Positions 1 to 11,678 are shown, counted from the stretch's first letter. The stretch is DNA of 64,000 nt from Bathynomus jamesi (GCA_023014485.1 JAJOZX010005524.1:235001-299000), one strand, 5' to 3'. Program-made: numbers and translations. Notes: generated by a model from the sequence alone, not told the origin.

Positions 1-440
1 TATATATATATATATATATAAATATATATTTAATATAAAGACTTTGATGTTGTATGACGTTACAAAAAAAATTTTGCTGCTGCATGGAAATGCAATTTGT
101 TGCAACATTTTCAAAGGGACGAAAAATTCATGTCCTTAAAATTATTAAATTATTTGAACAACGTTTAACCATTCCATTTTATAGTATTAATTTGTGAAAA
201 AATGAATTTAGATAAAACGCCGGTTTAAATTTACATTTGAAAATGAATCCACAAATTTTTCCTAAAGGGTGTGTGTCGTCACAGTTGGTCCAATGGATAA
301 AATGAAAAGCAAGAATAAAGAAACAGTTTAAAAAAGATTGATTTTGATCACGTGCAAAAGAATATTGTTGCAACGAAAAATGTTGTCAGGTGGTATGCGA
401 TGTTAGCGATTTCTAATTTATAAGTCAAGGAAAAGGATAA
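1..440. other. AT-rich sequence, nothing recognised
   Basis: The window opens in a (TA)n tract (about 1-30). The rest is AT-rich and shows no coding signature, inverted repeat or RNA gene that I can identify. Short open frames here are probably chance. Confidence 0.5.
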
Positions 441-445
441 TATAC

Positions 446-960
446 ATGTTCGCCCCTGTGTGGAGTACGCTTCTCATGTGTCGGGTGGTTCAACCCAAAG
501 CTCTCTACTTGACCGAGTGGAATCAAGGCTCTTCGTCTCATCAATTCCCCGCCTCTTACTCAATGTCTTCAGTTCCTCTCTCTCCGCTGCAGTGTTGCTT
601 CACTTTCTCTTTACTATCGATATTATAACGGACACTGCTCTTCTGAGCTTTCTAACTACATGCCTCCTCCTCTAAGGAAACCACGCAGTACCAGACTTTC
701 GACACATTCTCATTCCTTTACTGTCCAACTCTAACGCAAGGGTAAATCGGTGTTTTCAATCTTTCATCTACTCAACCGATTAACATTGGAACAATCTTCC
801 TCAATCCATCTTTCTCCCTGTCTATGACCCGCAATCTTTCAAACGTAGAGTGTCCAGGCATTTCGAAAACCCTGGACCTTGATTACGGCTCCTTCTATGG
901 TGGGGAGGGGGCATTTCTGCGGGAGCTCGCACTTGCGGTCCTCCTTCCTTCATTAAAAAA
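446..960 (+). pseudogene. 3' end of a jockey-like LINE (family J)
   Basis: This is the extreme C-terminus and 3' UTR of a non-LTR retrotransposon, in several frames. It encodes the post-RT segment (CVEYASHVSG, then SSIPRLLLN) and the closing NRCFQSFIYSTD and NNLPQSIF motifs, and ends with FENPGP and a stop near 883. The same peptide order and the same 3' tail (a G-rich run, then a pyrimidine-rich CTTCCTTC stretch) recur at 49.0-49.6 kb and 46.8-47.0 kb, which is how I assign the family. The RT catalytic part is absent, so this is a 5'-truncated dead copy, as target-primed reverse transcription usually leaves. Confidence 0.7.
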
Positions 961-999
961 TAATATTTAAGGATGAAAGGAAAAACCTAAATCTTTATC

Positions 1000-1620
1000 A
1001 TTTTTGTTCAGGAGATATAACGGACAAACGTTTCGGAAATGGTTTTCAATCCTCAGTACTATAAAATTATAAGACCTTAAAAATGGTAAAAGACAATACA
1101 AAAATATTAGAATTAAAATACGATTGTGGAACCAAATTAATAATATAAAAGTGGAATTATTAATTAAAACTTCAGAATTTCTTGAATAGATTTTTAATAA
1201 TTATGATAATTGGCACAAAGCCAAAATGTTTAATGAAACTTTATAAAAAGTTTTAGGTTTAAAAAGTTAAAAGTGAATGGTATTCCTTGATGATCAGGTC
1301 AAATGCGGAACTCTTATCATTTAGTGTCCGTCTAGCTTTTCCGATGTGCAAGGATTCTAAAATGCGAAAGTTGGTAAGTTGGTTAGTAGTGTTTATAATT
1401 TGGAAAGAAGAGCGGTGAATGGGGTGATATGCAGCGAGGCAATGATCTTTTTAGTGGATTTTGAGGGTTTATGTAAAGGGCTCGATGCTCATCTCTCCTG
1501 AGTTTGTATTGACGGCAGGTGCTGCCAATGTAGTTCGCCTGACAGCGAGCGTACTTAAATGAATAGACAACAGATGAGATGAGCGGATCAGGGAGCTTCT
1601 CTTTATGAGGAAAATAGGAG
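1000..1620 (-). pseudogene. Penelope-like element 3: GIY-YIG endonuclease end and 3' UTR
   Basis: Reading the minus strand from about 1612 gives SSVVYSFKYARCQANYIGST, followed by a basic RRDEHRA helix, the layout of the GIY-YIG nuclease that ends Penelope-like retroelements. One frameshift later (about 1380) the frame resumes with NFRILESLHIGKARRTLND, matching the usual Penelope C-terminus in which a conserved Glu sits in an alpha helix. The RT domain is missing. Downstream on the same strand lies a 3' UTR with a degenerate hammerhead-like block (1020-1060). The assignment rests on motif order, not on a database search. Confidence 0.6.
1018..1060 (-). ncRNA. possible degenerate hammerhead ribozyme of Penelope-like element 3
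   Basis: On the minus strand CTGAGGA (1056-1050) fits the CUGANGA core and is followed 15 bases later by GAAA (1034-1031) and the palindrome ACGT. Helix II is poorly paired and helix I has only about three pairs, so activity is doubtful. Its position just downstream of the GIY-YIG region agrees with Penelope-like elements known to carry hammerheads. Confidence 0.3.
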
Positions 1621-1641
1621 TTAAATGAAGTTTATATATAT

Positions 1642-1677
<36 letters not shown>

Positions 1678-1681
1678 CATA

Positions 1682-2441
1682 CAGGGTGGGCCGTAAGTTT
1701 CCATACATAGGAAAAATTAAACGTTTGTTTTTATGTTTCAGATACCCTAAGAATATGCGTTTGACGTAAGATCTTGTTTACTGATGAAGCAAATTTTTAC
1801 GTCAATGGAGAGGTTAATCGGCAAAACATACGTTATTGGAGTAATGCTAACCCTAACTGGCTGAGTCCGACGAAGATGCAAGGTGCCGGTAAAGTGATGG
1901 TGTGGGCCGGGATATGGGGAGACAGAATTATTGGACCAATTTTTGTCAGTGGAAATCTTAATGCCGAAAGGTATCTTAACATGTTGCAAGAAGAGATTTT
2001 CCCATCCCTGCTAAACGAGGAAGGTAACTTCCCAGTTTACTTCCAGCAAGATGGAGCTCCACCTCATTATGGTCTTCACGTGCGTCGGTATTTGGATCAG
2101 CAGTAGTTTCCGGATGCTTGGATTGGTCGGCGTGGTCCTGTGGAGTGGCCTCCCAGATCCCCAGATCTCACCCCCCTTGATTTCTATCTTTGGGGGCACT
2201 TGAAGGCCATGGTGTATCAGGAAAAGATACGAGACATAAATCATCTAAAGGAACGTATCACCAACGCCATTACAAGCATAACGTCAACTGTGCTAATGCG
2301 TGTTCATCAACAGTGGGGAACACGTATTGAAATGTGTTTTCAAAACAATGGCAACCATGTAGAGCATATTATATAAATAAAAATGGTTGTCCATAAAAAA
2401 ATGTTTATTTTCCTATGTATGGAAACTTACGGCCCACCCTG
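1682..2441 (+). mobile_element. mariner-type element, internally deleted (DD41D-like)
   Basis: The element starts CAGGGTGGGCCGTAAG and ends with the reverse complement; about 31 terminal bases match, and TA flanks both ends. It sits inside a (TA)n tract. At 760 bp it is shorter than an intact mariner (about 1.3 kb); the N-terminal DNA-binding half of the transposase is gone. Confidence 0.85.
1774..2376 (+). pseudogene. transposase fragment, IS630-Tc1-mariner, DD41D-like
   Basis: This is the catalytic half of a DDE/D transposase, which would cut and paste the surrounding element. The first Asp is in [12 protein letters not shown] sequence at the start, the second in QQDGAPPHY, the third in SPDLTPLDFYLWG. 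The gap between the second Asp and the last Asp is 42 residues here and 41 in the related copy at 9.8-10.1 kb, suggesting the DD41D (VISITOR-like) group. A TAG at 2104-2106 splits it in two, and the N-terminal helix-turn-helix region is missing, so it is not functional. Confidence 0.75.
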
Positions 2442-3109
2442 TATATATATATATATATATCATTGACCAACGAAAAAAATTTTCGAAACTTTATTTGACC
2501 GAATAACCAAATCATCAAATTTCAATTCAGCAGCTACAAGAACTACTATCATAAATTTGGTGGACAGTAAAAAATCGAAAGAAATATTTCTATACAATAT
2601 TTCAAGAAAATTTCTATTCTAGTGTTTGTTCTGTCTTTTAAAGTGTAATAATACTCCAAGTGTACCTCGTGTTCAGATGCACTATCTTCCAAAATGGTAA
2701 TTATTTTATTTCAGCGCAAATGTTTTGGTGGGTCCTCTCACTTTTCTTATATCGAAAAATAAACGTAACTTTGTTATATCCCCAGCAGAATTTAAACGTC
2801 AAATTGTTTACTGGAGGAGAAAGGCACGGAGGAGAGAAACTGCTGAAAAGACTGAACTGTCAATACCATTTTCCTGAGTGTTTAGTGATATCAACAGAAT
2901 TAAATGCATTGCACCATAATAATTATGTTTCGTTTATTTATATAAGTAATTTCTGTGAAATTTTTATACGAAGCTTTCTTATATAATTTTTATTTAGTGA
3001 ATGTCGTGTTCATTGTGATGTTGAAAAATTATAGACCTTTTTACACTCGATATATTTTAGCACAAATGAATCTGTAATTAAGTCTGTGCATGAATGCGTG
3101 TAATGACAC
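2442..3109. other. AT-rich sequence, nothing recognised
   Basis: After a short (TA)n tract, this stretch carries no motif I can assign. Open frames here (for example 2660-2986) have no family features. Confidence 0.4.
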
Positions 3110-3765
3110 TTAATTCCTTTTGAGCATTCTGTACCCCTGGTCAGTGAAGTTAAGCGACATTGGATCTGGAAAGTAATTGGATGGGAGACCGTCGTCCGCG
3201 TTCTGATCATGCGGCGACCCGTGGTTAGGACCCCACGTAAAGCTATAGGTACTTTCTGTTGTATGACCTTACATCAGGGGTGGGCAAAATACAGCCCTTC
3301 ACAAGATTTAATCTAGCCCGCGTGTCGACTAGAAATTATTAGTAATAGAACGAGCCGCAAGTTGTCGTGCAACGAAACGTCGACGTGCTTTTATTATTTA
3401 ATCCAAACCCGACAAACTTCTTCAGAAAAGTTTTAGAGAAAATAAGCCAAATACTCCGTAATTTTGAGCGTATAGCAAGGTTTTCTGATTTTCTGTCTTA
3501 AGAGTTACTGTAATAAATCAAACTATCGATCAGCGATGACTGATGAACATCTTGGTTCGGTGCTCCGCATTACAACAGAACTGAAGCCAGATATCGACAC
3601 ATTACTCAAGGCTTACAAGAGCTTATTATCATGAAGGTTTATTGACCCGCGATTGTAACCCAACCTTCTTAATTGACCGCCTTAGATGTTGCGAAGGAAG
3701 TTAACCAATACCATCATTAACTTACATATCAAACATGAAAGATTTCTGCAATGAATAACCAGCGT
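3110..3765 (+). repeat. 5S rRNA-derived SINE, copy 1, split by a hAT insertion
   Basis: The segment near 3142-3195 keeps the 5S signature GAAGTTAAGC followed by TTGGATGGGAGACCG, the region holding the internal pol III promoter (A box, intermediate element, C box) in 5S genes. A non-5S body follows (CCCACGTAAAG, then a block starting CTTAGATGTTGCGAAGG). The second copy at 56165-56390 has these blocks contiguous, whereas here a 405 bp hAT separates them. This fits the SINE3 type, that is, SINEs with a 5S head. Confidence 0.75.
3275..3679 (+). mobile_element. hAT element remnant inside the 5S SINE
   Basis: It begins CAGGGGTGGGCAAA, a classic hAT terminus, and is flanked by CCTTACAT (3267-3274) and CCTTAGAT (3680-3687), an 8 bp duplication with one change. 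Near its 3' side, 3536-3634 encodes a short peptide, LGSVLRITTELKPDI, resembling the C-terminus of GTF2IRD2/ZBED5-like hAT transposases. The right terminal repeat is not recognisable. It is a strongly deleted copy. Confidence 0.65.
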
Positions 3766-3767
3766 CC

Positions 3768-3924
3768 TTAGCTTAGTGGATGATGCCATTTACATAAGAG
3801 AAGTGAGGATACTGAGGTCAGGAGTTTGAACCCCTGATGATACTCGTAAAAATAATGCAGGGGTTAGAGCAATGGGACGCATTGGTTGGTCTGAGCACTG
3901 TGCCATTTTCTGCCCCCCCCCTGA

Positions 3925-3953
<29 letters not shown>
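3768..3953 (+). repeat. tRNA-derived SINE with (ATT)n tail
   Basis: The head carries an A-box-like TTAGCTTAGTGG and, about 50 bases on, a B-box-like AGTTTGAACCC, the split pol III promoter of tRNA genes. A tRNA-unrelated body follows, and the element ends in (ATT)n at about 3926-3955. The layout is that of a tRNA-derived SINE; I cannot name the parent tRNA. Confidence 0.6.
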
Positions 3954-3958
<5 letters not shown>

Positions 3959-3989
3959 TCAATGAATAAACTTTGATGGCTCAACGCAG

Positions 3990-4660
3990 TAAACAGTATA
4001 CGATGAATTATGCATTAGGCGGTAAAGCATACCAACGATTCAACGATACCGCTGATTTTCGTTTTTCCCTAACCTATTTTAATTGAAAGTTAAACGGATT
4101 TAATATCTAATTAGCGCCTTTTTTTTTTTTAAACTGAAAATGTTTTACGTCATTATAAAAATAAACCTTTCCCTTCGCAAACAAAAATGTTCAAAATCGC
4201 AAAAAGTTTTCAAAATTTCCTTAGAGAGTTTTGGAATTTTTCTGTAAAATGTAATTAGGAAATTTCAAAAAATAATTTCGCAAAAAAAAAAAAAATTTTA
4301 AATGGCCATTAAAATGTTATAAATGATATTTACGGGTCATAACGTTGGGTATTTACAGGTCATAAAGTTGGGTATTCTTTGTTAAAAGTAATATGCACGA
4401 AAAAAATAAATAAATAAATAAATAAATAGGATTATTTAAAAATAAAGGACAAATACTTTAAATATAAATCTAGCTAAATATTAAACAAATATTCGTATTT
4501 ATTCCTTTAAAAGACTGACGTCCAAGGTCAATTCGTCAAGTTTTCGAAATGTCGGAATTTCATTTAATTTAGTTTCACTTTTACTTTAGTCCATTCTCAA
4601 CAAATTCCATATTATTCAATTCGACCGCATTCTTAACTAAACTATTACCATAAAGTTTAA
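3990..4660. other. AT-rich sequence, nothing recognised
   Basis: Homopolymer runs and an (AAAT)n tract near 4399-4430 are the only structure seen. Confidence 0.4.
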
Positions 4661-4664
4661 TTGA

Positions 4665-4665
<1 letters not shown>

Positions 4666-4735
<70 letters not shown>

Positions 4736-4815
4736 ATATATATATATGTGTGTGTGTATATATAGAGATATATGTGTGTGTGTGTGTGTATATATATATA
4801 GATATATATAAGTTA

Positions 4816-4885
<70 letters not shown>

Positions 4886-4911
4886 TATGTGTGTATATAT
4901 ATATGTATATA

Positions 4912-4968
<57 letters not shown>
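4666..4968. repeat. compound microsatellite (CT)n-(TA)n-(TG)n
   Basis: A 65 base (CT)n tract is followed by alternating (TA)n and (TG)n blocks up to the left end of the neighbouring mariner-type element. Long open frames over it are artefacts of the dinucleotide repeats. Confidence 0.95.
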
Positions 4969-4970
<2 letters not shown>

Positions 4971-4972
<2 letters not shown>

Positions 4973-5809
4973 GGGTATCCCATAGGTTTTGTGACATGGA
5001 AATTATTTATTATTCCCAATAGCAGTAACACATTTTCTTTTTTGTTTTAGATCTGAAGGTATAAGCTGCTCGTTATCATCCTCAAAGCACAGGATAAGGT
5101 GTAGATGATGCTTCTTAATGTTTCTGGATTAAGTGCTCGTGCTGCATGGAATCAAATTTCAAGGAAACACCCGGAGAAGGACACACCGTCACATCGGATG
5201 GTTTTTAAGAACGCTCAAATTCATCCCAGTTAAATTCATACCAGCACGAGCACCTAATCCATAGGAGCACCTAATCCATAATTCATAGGAGACTGTAGAC
5301 ACCAATCGACCAGGGAAGTACTCTGAGGTGGGGGGGAGGGGGGACGTTAAACAGGAGACAGGAAATGCGAGCACCCCCATTTCTCCTGTTACTGTCCTCT
5401 TTAGCTGATCTTTTTCCGTGTCTCATCTACCCTGTGGACAGTCCAGCATGCTCTCAAACACACTCTTCTCCCTCTATTCTTCACTACACATGCCTGCATC
5501 TTACACTACACAATCTTTTCAAAATTTAAATAAAAAATGGTATAGGTTTTAACAGCTTTAGAGACCTTGATTTCGACTCTCTCCTTTTCATTATTATTTT
5601 TGGGGGAGGGGTGTTCGCCCTTGGCCTTTCCTTCCTGCATAAAAAAAATCCAGAAACATGGAGAAGTATCAACTCCACCCTATCCTGTGCCTTGATGGTC
5701 ATAACTAGCAACTTATATCTTTAAATCTGAAACAAAAGTGTCACTTCTACTGGGGATAATAAATAAATAATAACAAATTTCCATATCACAGAAGTTTCGA
5801 GACACCCTG
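4971..5809. mobile_element. mariner-type element with ~160 bp inverted arms
   Basis: The left end CAGGGTATCCC and right end GACACCCTG head two inverted arms (about 4971-5130 and 5648-5809). TA precedes the left end; the right flank is TC, so the duplication has decayed. Each arm encodes part of the transposase N-terminus (NVSGLSARAAWNQ, RKHPEKDTPS), the helix-turn-helix region of mariner-like enzymes. The element is a rearranged derivative, and a deleted LINE sits in its centre. Confidence 0.7.
5285..5648 (+). mobile_element. deleted LINE of family J (5' UTR fused to 3' tail), copy 1
   Basis: Bases from about 5287 to 5510 match the 5' leader of the jockey-like LINE at 42696-42920 (ACACCAATCGACCAGGG, TCTACCCTGTG, CAGTCCAGCATG). 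Directly after comes the LINE 3' tail (GACCTTGATTTCG, then a G-rich run and CCTTCCTGCAT) and a short A-rich end. Everything between, that is both ORFs, is missing. The copy at 20581-20903 has the same junction. Confidence 0.75.
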
Positions 5810-5849
5810 TCTATATAGGAACCAATTGAACCTTCAGTAAATGATAATT

Positions 5850-5897
<48 letters not shown>

Positions 5898-6964
5898 ATA
5901 TATATATATACGACAAACCAAGGAGGGCCTACAAATAGGTTACCCTTTCCCCAACCCTCTCTGGGCATTCTTCCAAAGCTGGATTATATAAGCAGGCCTG
6001 AAAAAGAATTTCAGAGGTTTTTCCGACGAGCAGTACGATTGAGAGGTTATTTAGCGGAAGCTAGACCAGGGAAAGGTCAAAAGCCGGATTATATTTCGAG
6101 CCAAGCATTATTGTTAACTTTTAAGTTTATTTCGTTAACAAACTATTTGAACCAGAAGACTTATTCTGTGCTTGCAACACTAATAAATACGCGTATAATC
6201 TTCGGCTTTCTGTGAATCTCTCTTCAACAGTATTAGCAACTACAGACCTTCTGTGAATTTATTATTCGGTGCCAGCATGCAACGAGTGACACCCCGCCCC
6301 CTCTTTAATCCGCTCCCCCATTCCAGTATTCATCCACTCGACAAATTTGAATTACATATCATTGGCGTGCTGACTTCCTTTTCATTGGTGGGTCCACTTC
6401 TAGAATACAATAAGCATACGTTCGTAATGTTACTGTATAGCGATAGGATATTAACAAATAAGAAATTTAAGTGAGAGCCTCGCTCCACGGATATCAATGG
6501 ACGGAACGCCACTAAACTTTTAGTATCGATGCTTTGCAGTATGTGTTAATTATAGATCAATGAAACTTACAGTGCAACTTCACATAAGTTGTGCCTACCC
6601 TATTGTAGCAGTAGTTTAACCGGACATTAAATGTAGTTAGTTAGTCATTGCAAAAAGCTATCACCCTAAAACTGAAGAAATACTTACACAGAGCTACTGC
6701 AATCCACAAGTATTCCGAGTTTTTATTATGAACTATCGTTCAGTTGTTACTTTCTAATGAAAAGAATACTTTTTATATATCTACCTTTTCTAGCCCCTCA
6801 GATCATCCTTATTGCACCTTCTTTCAAAAGAAAACATTCCTAATTCCTTTTGTTTTCCCTATATCCCTTGTCTCTCAAACCAGGGCCAAGTTTAGTTGTT
6901 CTACTCTGAGCATCTTCTAACATAGTCAGAAATGAGGACACCATGCCTATGCAGTATATGAAAC

Positions 6965-7003
<39 letters not shown>

Positions 7004-8342
7004 TCAATCAATCAATCAAACACAAAACACACACTTTTCACTGAGGACAACACCCCATAATTGAGTACTAGCAGATCAATAGTCCATGTGACAATTAATA
7101 ATACAAACTGGAACCAAAAAAATAAATAATATAATACAAGTACCAAGAATAGAAATATAAAAAATAAAAAATCGCAGTATGAAGTAAATGACATATAACA
7201 GGATTGCTGAATGGTGTGGATAATTGGCTTGGTCAATTTTAATTTAATTTATCATTATTTATTTATTTATTTTTGCATTAGGCTGAATTGAACATCCCTT
7301 TCTTCTGGGAGGTTTGAGACAATAAGATAAAACAACACGAAGACTAGCAAGGCTACCTTCAATATAGGCTCATGCTAGTTATATTTAAAACACACACACA
7401 CACACACACACACGTGTGAGGTATAAAGGTTTCTCAAAGACATCAAAGTTTGTCAAATTTCATCTACATCAAAAAATGTTCACAAAATTTTTTCTCATTT
7501 TTGAGTTGGTATGAAGTGGAACAAAATATTACAGAAATTTACCGATTTTTAAATTTACTTTGTGAATGATTTCCTTATGACTTGATTACATGGACATATT
7601 CAAACTTAGTCCTCAATTAGTTAGACTAAAAATTGAACCAACTTGTTCAACCCATATTCAAATTTATTTCACAATGTTGGTACCAATACAGCTTACGCCT
7701 TACGAGTATTGTAAACCTCTTCATGCATCTACTGGTCAATCACTTTCTTCCTAGAAGGATTTTATCACACCTATGACATGCTTAGCCTTCTTCACCCAAC
7801 TTTAAACGTAACCTCTACCTCTCGATCAATCACTCCATATACTTAATTTATTTCACATCCTCTCAACTTTCTCCTTTGTCTTCACCTCTCTCTGCAAGAA
7901 CCTTTCTTTTATTTACATTCAATAATCTCTCACAATCAACAACAAAACCTATCAACAACAAAACCTATCGCTACTCTTCTTAATTCATTTTGTTTCACCC
8001 AGAATTAAATCAAGATCATCACTACGCATTAAATGCAATACTTGTCTCACTTACTTTACCAAATACAGATTACCCATCTCTCTATCATTCTTGCTTTCAC
8101 GGTGAGTTTCATGTCATGCATTAACACATCCATGGGAGCATCACACAGCCCTCTCATATTCCAATATTAATACTGAACCAAATACTCAACTCGCCCTTAA
8201 CTTTTACACCAACATTACTTACTGTAAAACAACAGGCTTTAATATCATATTTTAATTTAGTCTTACAAATATTTAGTTGTGGTGTCTATAGGTAGCATCA
8301 CAATTACTATTATTGCTCCAATGTACACAATTGAAAAACTCA
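5810..8342. other. no gene recognised; scattered (CA)n tracts
   Basis: (CA)n tracts lie at about 5856-5893, 6966-7000 and 7390-7413. An open frame at 5841-6215 runs out of the first tract and has no recognisable domain. Nothing else is assignable. Confidence 0.4.
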
Positions 8343-8475
8343 TGGGTCAGTAGCACTAGGGTTCCAAAGCTGGGTCCTATGTGCTTAGCAGATAGCTGGT
8401 GAGGGAAGCTATATTTTGGGGCTAGTGACTCGTTACCCACGTTGGGCTTCGATCATGAAAAAGAAAAACTATAGT
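8343..8475 (+). repeat. dispersed ~130 bp repeat, copy 1
   Basis: This stretch matches, in inverted orientation, 56755-56890: shared blocks include CCAAAGCTGG, GCTTAGCA and GCTATATTTTG-like sequence, and both copies end in AAAAAGAAAAAC. It may be a SINE with an A-rich end; the source is unknown. Confidence 0.6.
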
Positions 8476-8663
8476 ATTTGTCATCTACCATTACTTATTC
8501 AGACTATAGTGGGTTTAATTTTCCCAGCAGAGTTCGTTGTCCCATGCACGGTCTGTGTATAACATAAAAGTTTCTCAAGGGACCATTCTGAGTTGTATCA
8601 TATATATATATAATTACTTTCTCATCCGGTTATTGTCTTCATTAAATTTAATTTCATGCTTTA

Positions 8664-8703
<40 letters not shown>

Positions 8704-9459
8704 CATAACGATTAACAACTACGTTAAATAAGTTGAAATTCTAAAAGATATTAATTTAAAGCAATATTTTTTATAATTTCATCTTATTTAACGAATTTAA
8801 ACTTCTTCCAACTTTATATACTTTTATGGTAAATGTTGCAAAGGAATATTTATTTTTATTCTACGCTATAATCTAAATTAGAATTAATGTAAATATTTGA
8901 ATAAATTACTAGACAAATTGACATGTATCATGTCATTTGACAAGGTAGTTGTCTGTTTGTCTTTTAATTAGGTTGATGTATCTTTCTCTTATCACTCAAT
9001 CGTCCATCATTTTTGCTATGTCAAAAGGAAAAAAAGAAATATAATCTGGATCGGCTGCATTTTTTTTTTCATTAATTAACTTCATTAATTCATTTTTCAT
9101 TAATTTAATAGGAATTATCCCAAATGTCTAGCAGCCGAATTAAAATTTAAAGCAATTTAACTTTCGACTAATATTTTGTTGAGCTTCAAATCTGGTATTT
9201 GCTCTACACTTTCTTACACATAGCATATTTTCGCTAAAGGTGCAAATGGAGTCACTTTACAATGATTTAATAAAACTGAAATTATTCTGATCGATATATA
9301 ATTAATAAGTAACGCAAAATTAATATAAAATAGTTAGTGTAAACAGTTCTTAATATTTTATTCTCTATTATGTACAGTATAACCGATGCGCCCTTGCACC
9401 CAAAGAAAAATTATGAATATGTGTCCCCCATCTCCCCACATCCAAAGAACATTTAAATA
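8476..9459. other. AT-rich sequence with a (GA)n tract
   Basis: A (GA)n tract lies at about 8666-8699. I see nothing else assignable. Confidence 0.4.
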
Positions 9460-9807
9460 CAGGAGATGGACAAAATAATGTGAACATTCGCATATTCGGC
9501 GCTTTATTTCGTGATATCATTAATGGCGTTATATACAGGGTGTTTATAAAGTCCCTATCTATTTCAGTGAAAACGTAGCAAAAAGGGTAAAATTTAATAA
9601 CAACATAATAGAAGGCATACATTTAATGAATACTTAAGCATATGATTCTACGTGAGCACCATCAGTATCTCTACAGAGTTCGAATCTGTCAGCAGCATTG
9701 CGGAACACATTTTGGAGCATGACGGTTTATTTTTGTAACTGCTGTTACGATACGAGCACGTAAATGTCCCAGCTTCATTCAGATGGCATTTTAACACCAT
9801 CGTCTTT

Positions 9808-10137
9808 CAACAAAATGGGACACCTTGTCATTACGCAAACATTGTTCGGGAGTACCTGAATGAACGATTTCCAAATCGGTGGATCGGATGTGGAGGCAAC
9901 AGAACCTGGGCGGCTCGATCTCCTGACCTAACGCCCTTGGATTTCTTTGCATGGGGCTTTATCAAATCAAACGTCTATCAAACGAGGGTTACAGATCTGC
10001 AAGATTTACGTGCTCGTATCGTAACAGCAGTTTCGAAAATAACCCCTTTCATGCTCCAAAATGTGTTCCGCAATGTTGCCGACAGATTTGAACTCTGTAG
10101 AGATACTGATGGTGCTCATGTAGAATCATATGCTTAA
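9808..10137 (+). pseudogene. mariner transposase C-terminal fragment (DD41D-like)
   Basis: The frame encodes FQQNGTPCHYANIVREYLNE, then WAARSPDLTPLDFFAWG and a C-terminal helix to ESYA and a stop. In relatives the QQNG position is QQDG: the catalytic Asp is replaced by Asn. The spacing to the last Asp is 41 residues. The N-terminal half is absent, so the fragment could not be active. It is closely related in layout to the fragment at 1774-2376. Confidence 0.75.
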
Positions 10138-10145
10138 GTATTCAT

Positions 10146-10279
10146 CAGTGGCGACTCGTGGTATAAATGTATTGGGGTGCGATTTCATAAAATTGTACGA
10201 CAACACAGACTCACAATAGGCTAGCGCGAATCCAACTGCCGCTCACAAGAGTACTTGTATTAACATATGCGGCTAACAC
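10146..10279. mobile_element. short hAT derivative (134 bp) inside the mariner
   Basis: It begins CAGTGGCGACTCGTGG and interrupts the mariner right arm; TATTCAT occurs on both sides, and the uninterrupted arm on the left has it once. The same terminus (CAGTGGCGACTC) opens the 1.1 kb hAT at 44557, so it is probably a deleted relative. The right terminus is not clearly a terminal repeat. Confidence 0.6.
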
Positions 10280-10916
10280 TATTCATTAAATGTATGCCTT
10301 CTATTATATTGTTATTGAATTTTACCCTTTTTGCTACGTTTTCACTGAAATAGATAAGGACTTTATAAACACCCTGTACTTTACTAAGTCAATATGTGAA
10401 TGCATATAATACTGAGAACATTTTCTGTTTTAATATGCTGATATTGGTTGTTCCTGTTCTTGCAGAAAAAGAAAAATATGACTCTTGGAAAAGATATGTT
10501 TTGTGAAAGGAGTATGATAGTAGGAGCCTGTTTGGTTGATATCTACGTATTAAAAGTCACGCGATTATCCCTGCATCTCGAGGAAACAGTCCCCAAGGTT
10601 ATGAATACATGGAAAGAAATGAAAAAGAACTACATCACATAAGCACAATAGTGTTCTCATTATTTACTCCAACTTCATTCGAGCTTTTGCGCTGGTTGGT
10701 GTTATGAGGGGTTTTACTACAGTTCCCATAACATCATTTTGACTGATACTGGTTTTTTCACACTATTATTAAGTTCTGAACACAGTTTTGATGCAGCAGT
10801 CTTTGGTTCACGCCGCTTCACAGCTTCTAATAATGTTCTTCTGTCAGTGTTGCTTTACGCCCACTATATTTTTTATTTAATGTAGTTTTTTTCGTTTCCT
10901 TCTAAGTATTCATAAC

Positions 10917-11678
10917 CAGTGGCGTATTAAGGGGGGGCCAGGGGGGAGCCAGGCCCAAGGGCCCAGCTGTTTTAGGGGCCGATGTTTATAATGATATCAA
11001 TGATAAATTTGGAATGCTCAACAATATCTCTCAACTAACTTCAGAGGAAGCATCAAAAGCAACAAAAAATCTAGCTAGTCCATTACCCAAATGATTTTGA
11101 GGACAGCTTCCAATTTGAGTTACAGCATTTTGTACTGTTTGTCAAACAAAATGCTTTAGCTGACACTCGCCCATTAGGAATACTACAGGAAATTCACAAA
11201 TTGAGGGTTGTTTTCCCAAATGCTTTCATTGCTTATCGCATTTATTTGTGTTTGATGATGTCAAATGCAACTGCGGAGCGTTCGTTTTCTCATTTGAGCA
11301 TGATTAAAAATGTTAAACGTCAAATGCTAACCTAAAAGAAATTGCAAAGTCTGTCATTGTTATGCATAAAAAAGAATATTTTGCAGAATTTAAATACTGT
11401 TCTTGTGATTGGAAAATTTAGTGATATGAAGCAGCTCAAAAAACTTTTGTATACTGGTGGTGGATGATTTTGTAACCAACTTTGGTAGATTAGTAGTGGA
11501 CTTGTAGTTGTGTAATTGGTTTGGTGTAATTGTAGCAGCTTGGTATTTGTGTAAAACTTGCATTATTTGATTTAGAAATAAATGGTTTTATTAATTTACA
11601 TGACTCAAAGATTTGTCTTGTTGAGGGACCCCAATAATATTTTGGCCCCAGGGCCCAAAAATTCTTAATACGGCACTG
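10917..11678 (+). mobile_element. hAT element (ZMYM1-like type) inside the Tc1
   Basis: The termini are CAGTGGCGTATTAAG and CTTAATACGGCACTG, and TTCATAAC is present on both sides (10909-10916 and 11679-11686), an exact 8 bp duplication. The subterminal runs of G and C (GGGGGGGCC, GGCCCCAGGGCCC) are also inverted. At 762 bp it retains only the transposase C-terminus. Confidence 0.85.
11075..11467 (+). pseudogene. hAT transposase C-terminal (dimerisation) fragment
   Basis: The frame reads DFEDSFQFELQHFVLFVKQN, then FPNAFIAYRIYLCLMMSNAT and AERSFSHLSMIKNVKRQMLT before a stop. The AERSFS motif, preceded by a short hydrophobic stretch, is the hallmark of the hAT C-terminal dimerisation domain, of the kind in ZMYM1-like and P52rIPK-like proteins. 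The DDE core lies upstream in intact members and is missing here. A stop falls inside the expected domain end; a short tail to GGG follows in another frame. Confidence 0.7.

Larger units (their letters stand above)
9536..10376 (+). mobile_element. mariner-type element (DD41D-like) inside the Tc1 arm
   Basis: It starts CAGGGTGTTTATAAAG and ends CTTTATAAACACCCTG, with TA on each side (9534-9535 and 10377-10378). The interrupted Tc1 arm reads through cleanly when one TA is removed. Its left interior (about 9650-9765) is an inverted copy of its right interior (about 10010-10135), so the ends form a long hairpin. Confidence 0.85.

Noticed and set aside
4581..5050. Long open frames on both strands rich in Tyr-Ile and Arg-Glu
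   Set aside because: They are translations of (TA)n, (CT)n and (TG)n repeats with no other signal.
5841..6215. 124-codon frame as a possible gag-like protein
   Set aside because: It starts inside a (CA)n tract and shows no zinc knuckle or other known motif.
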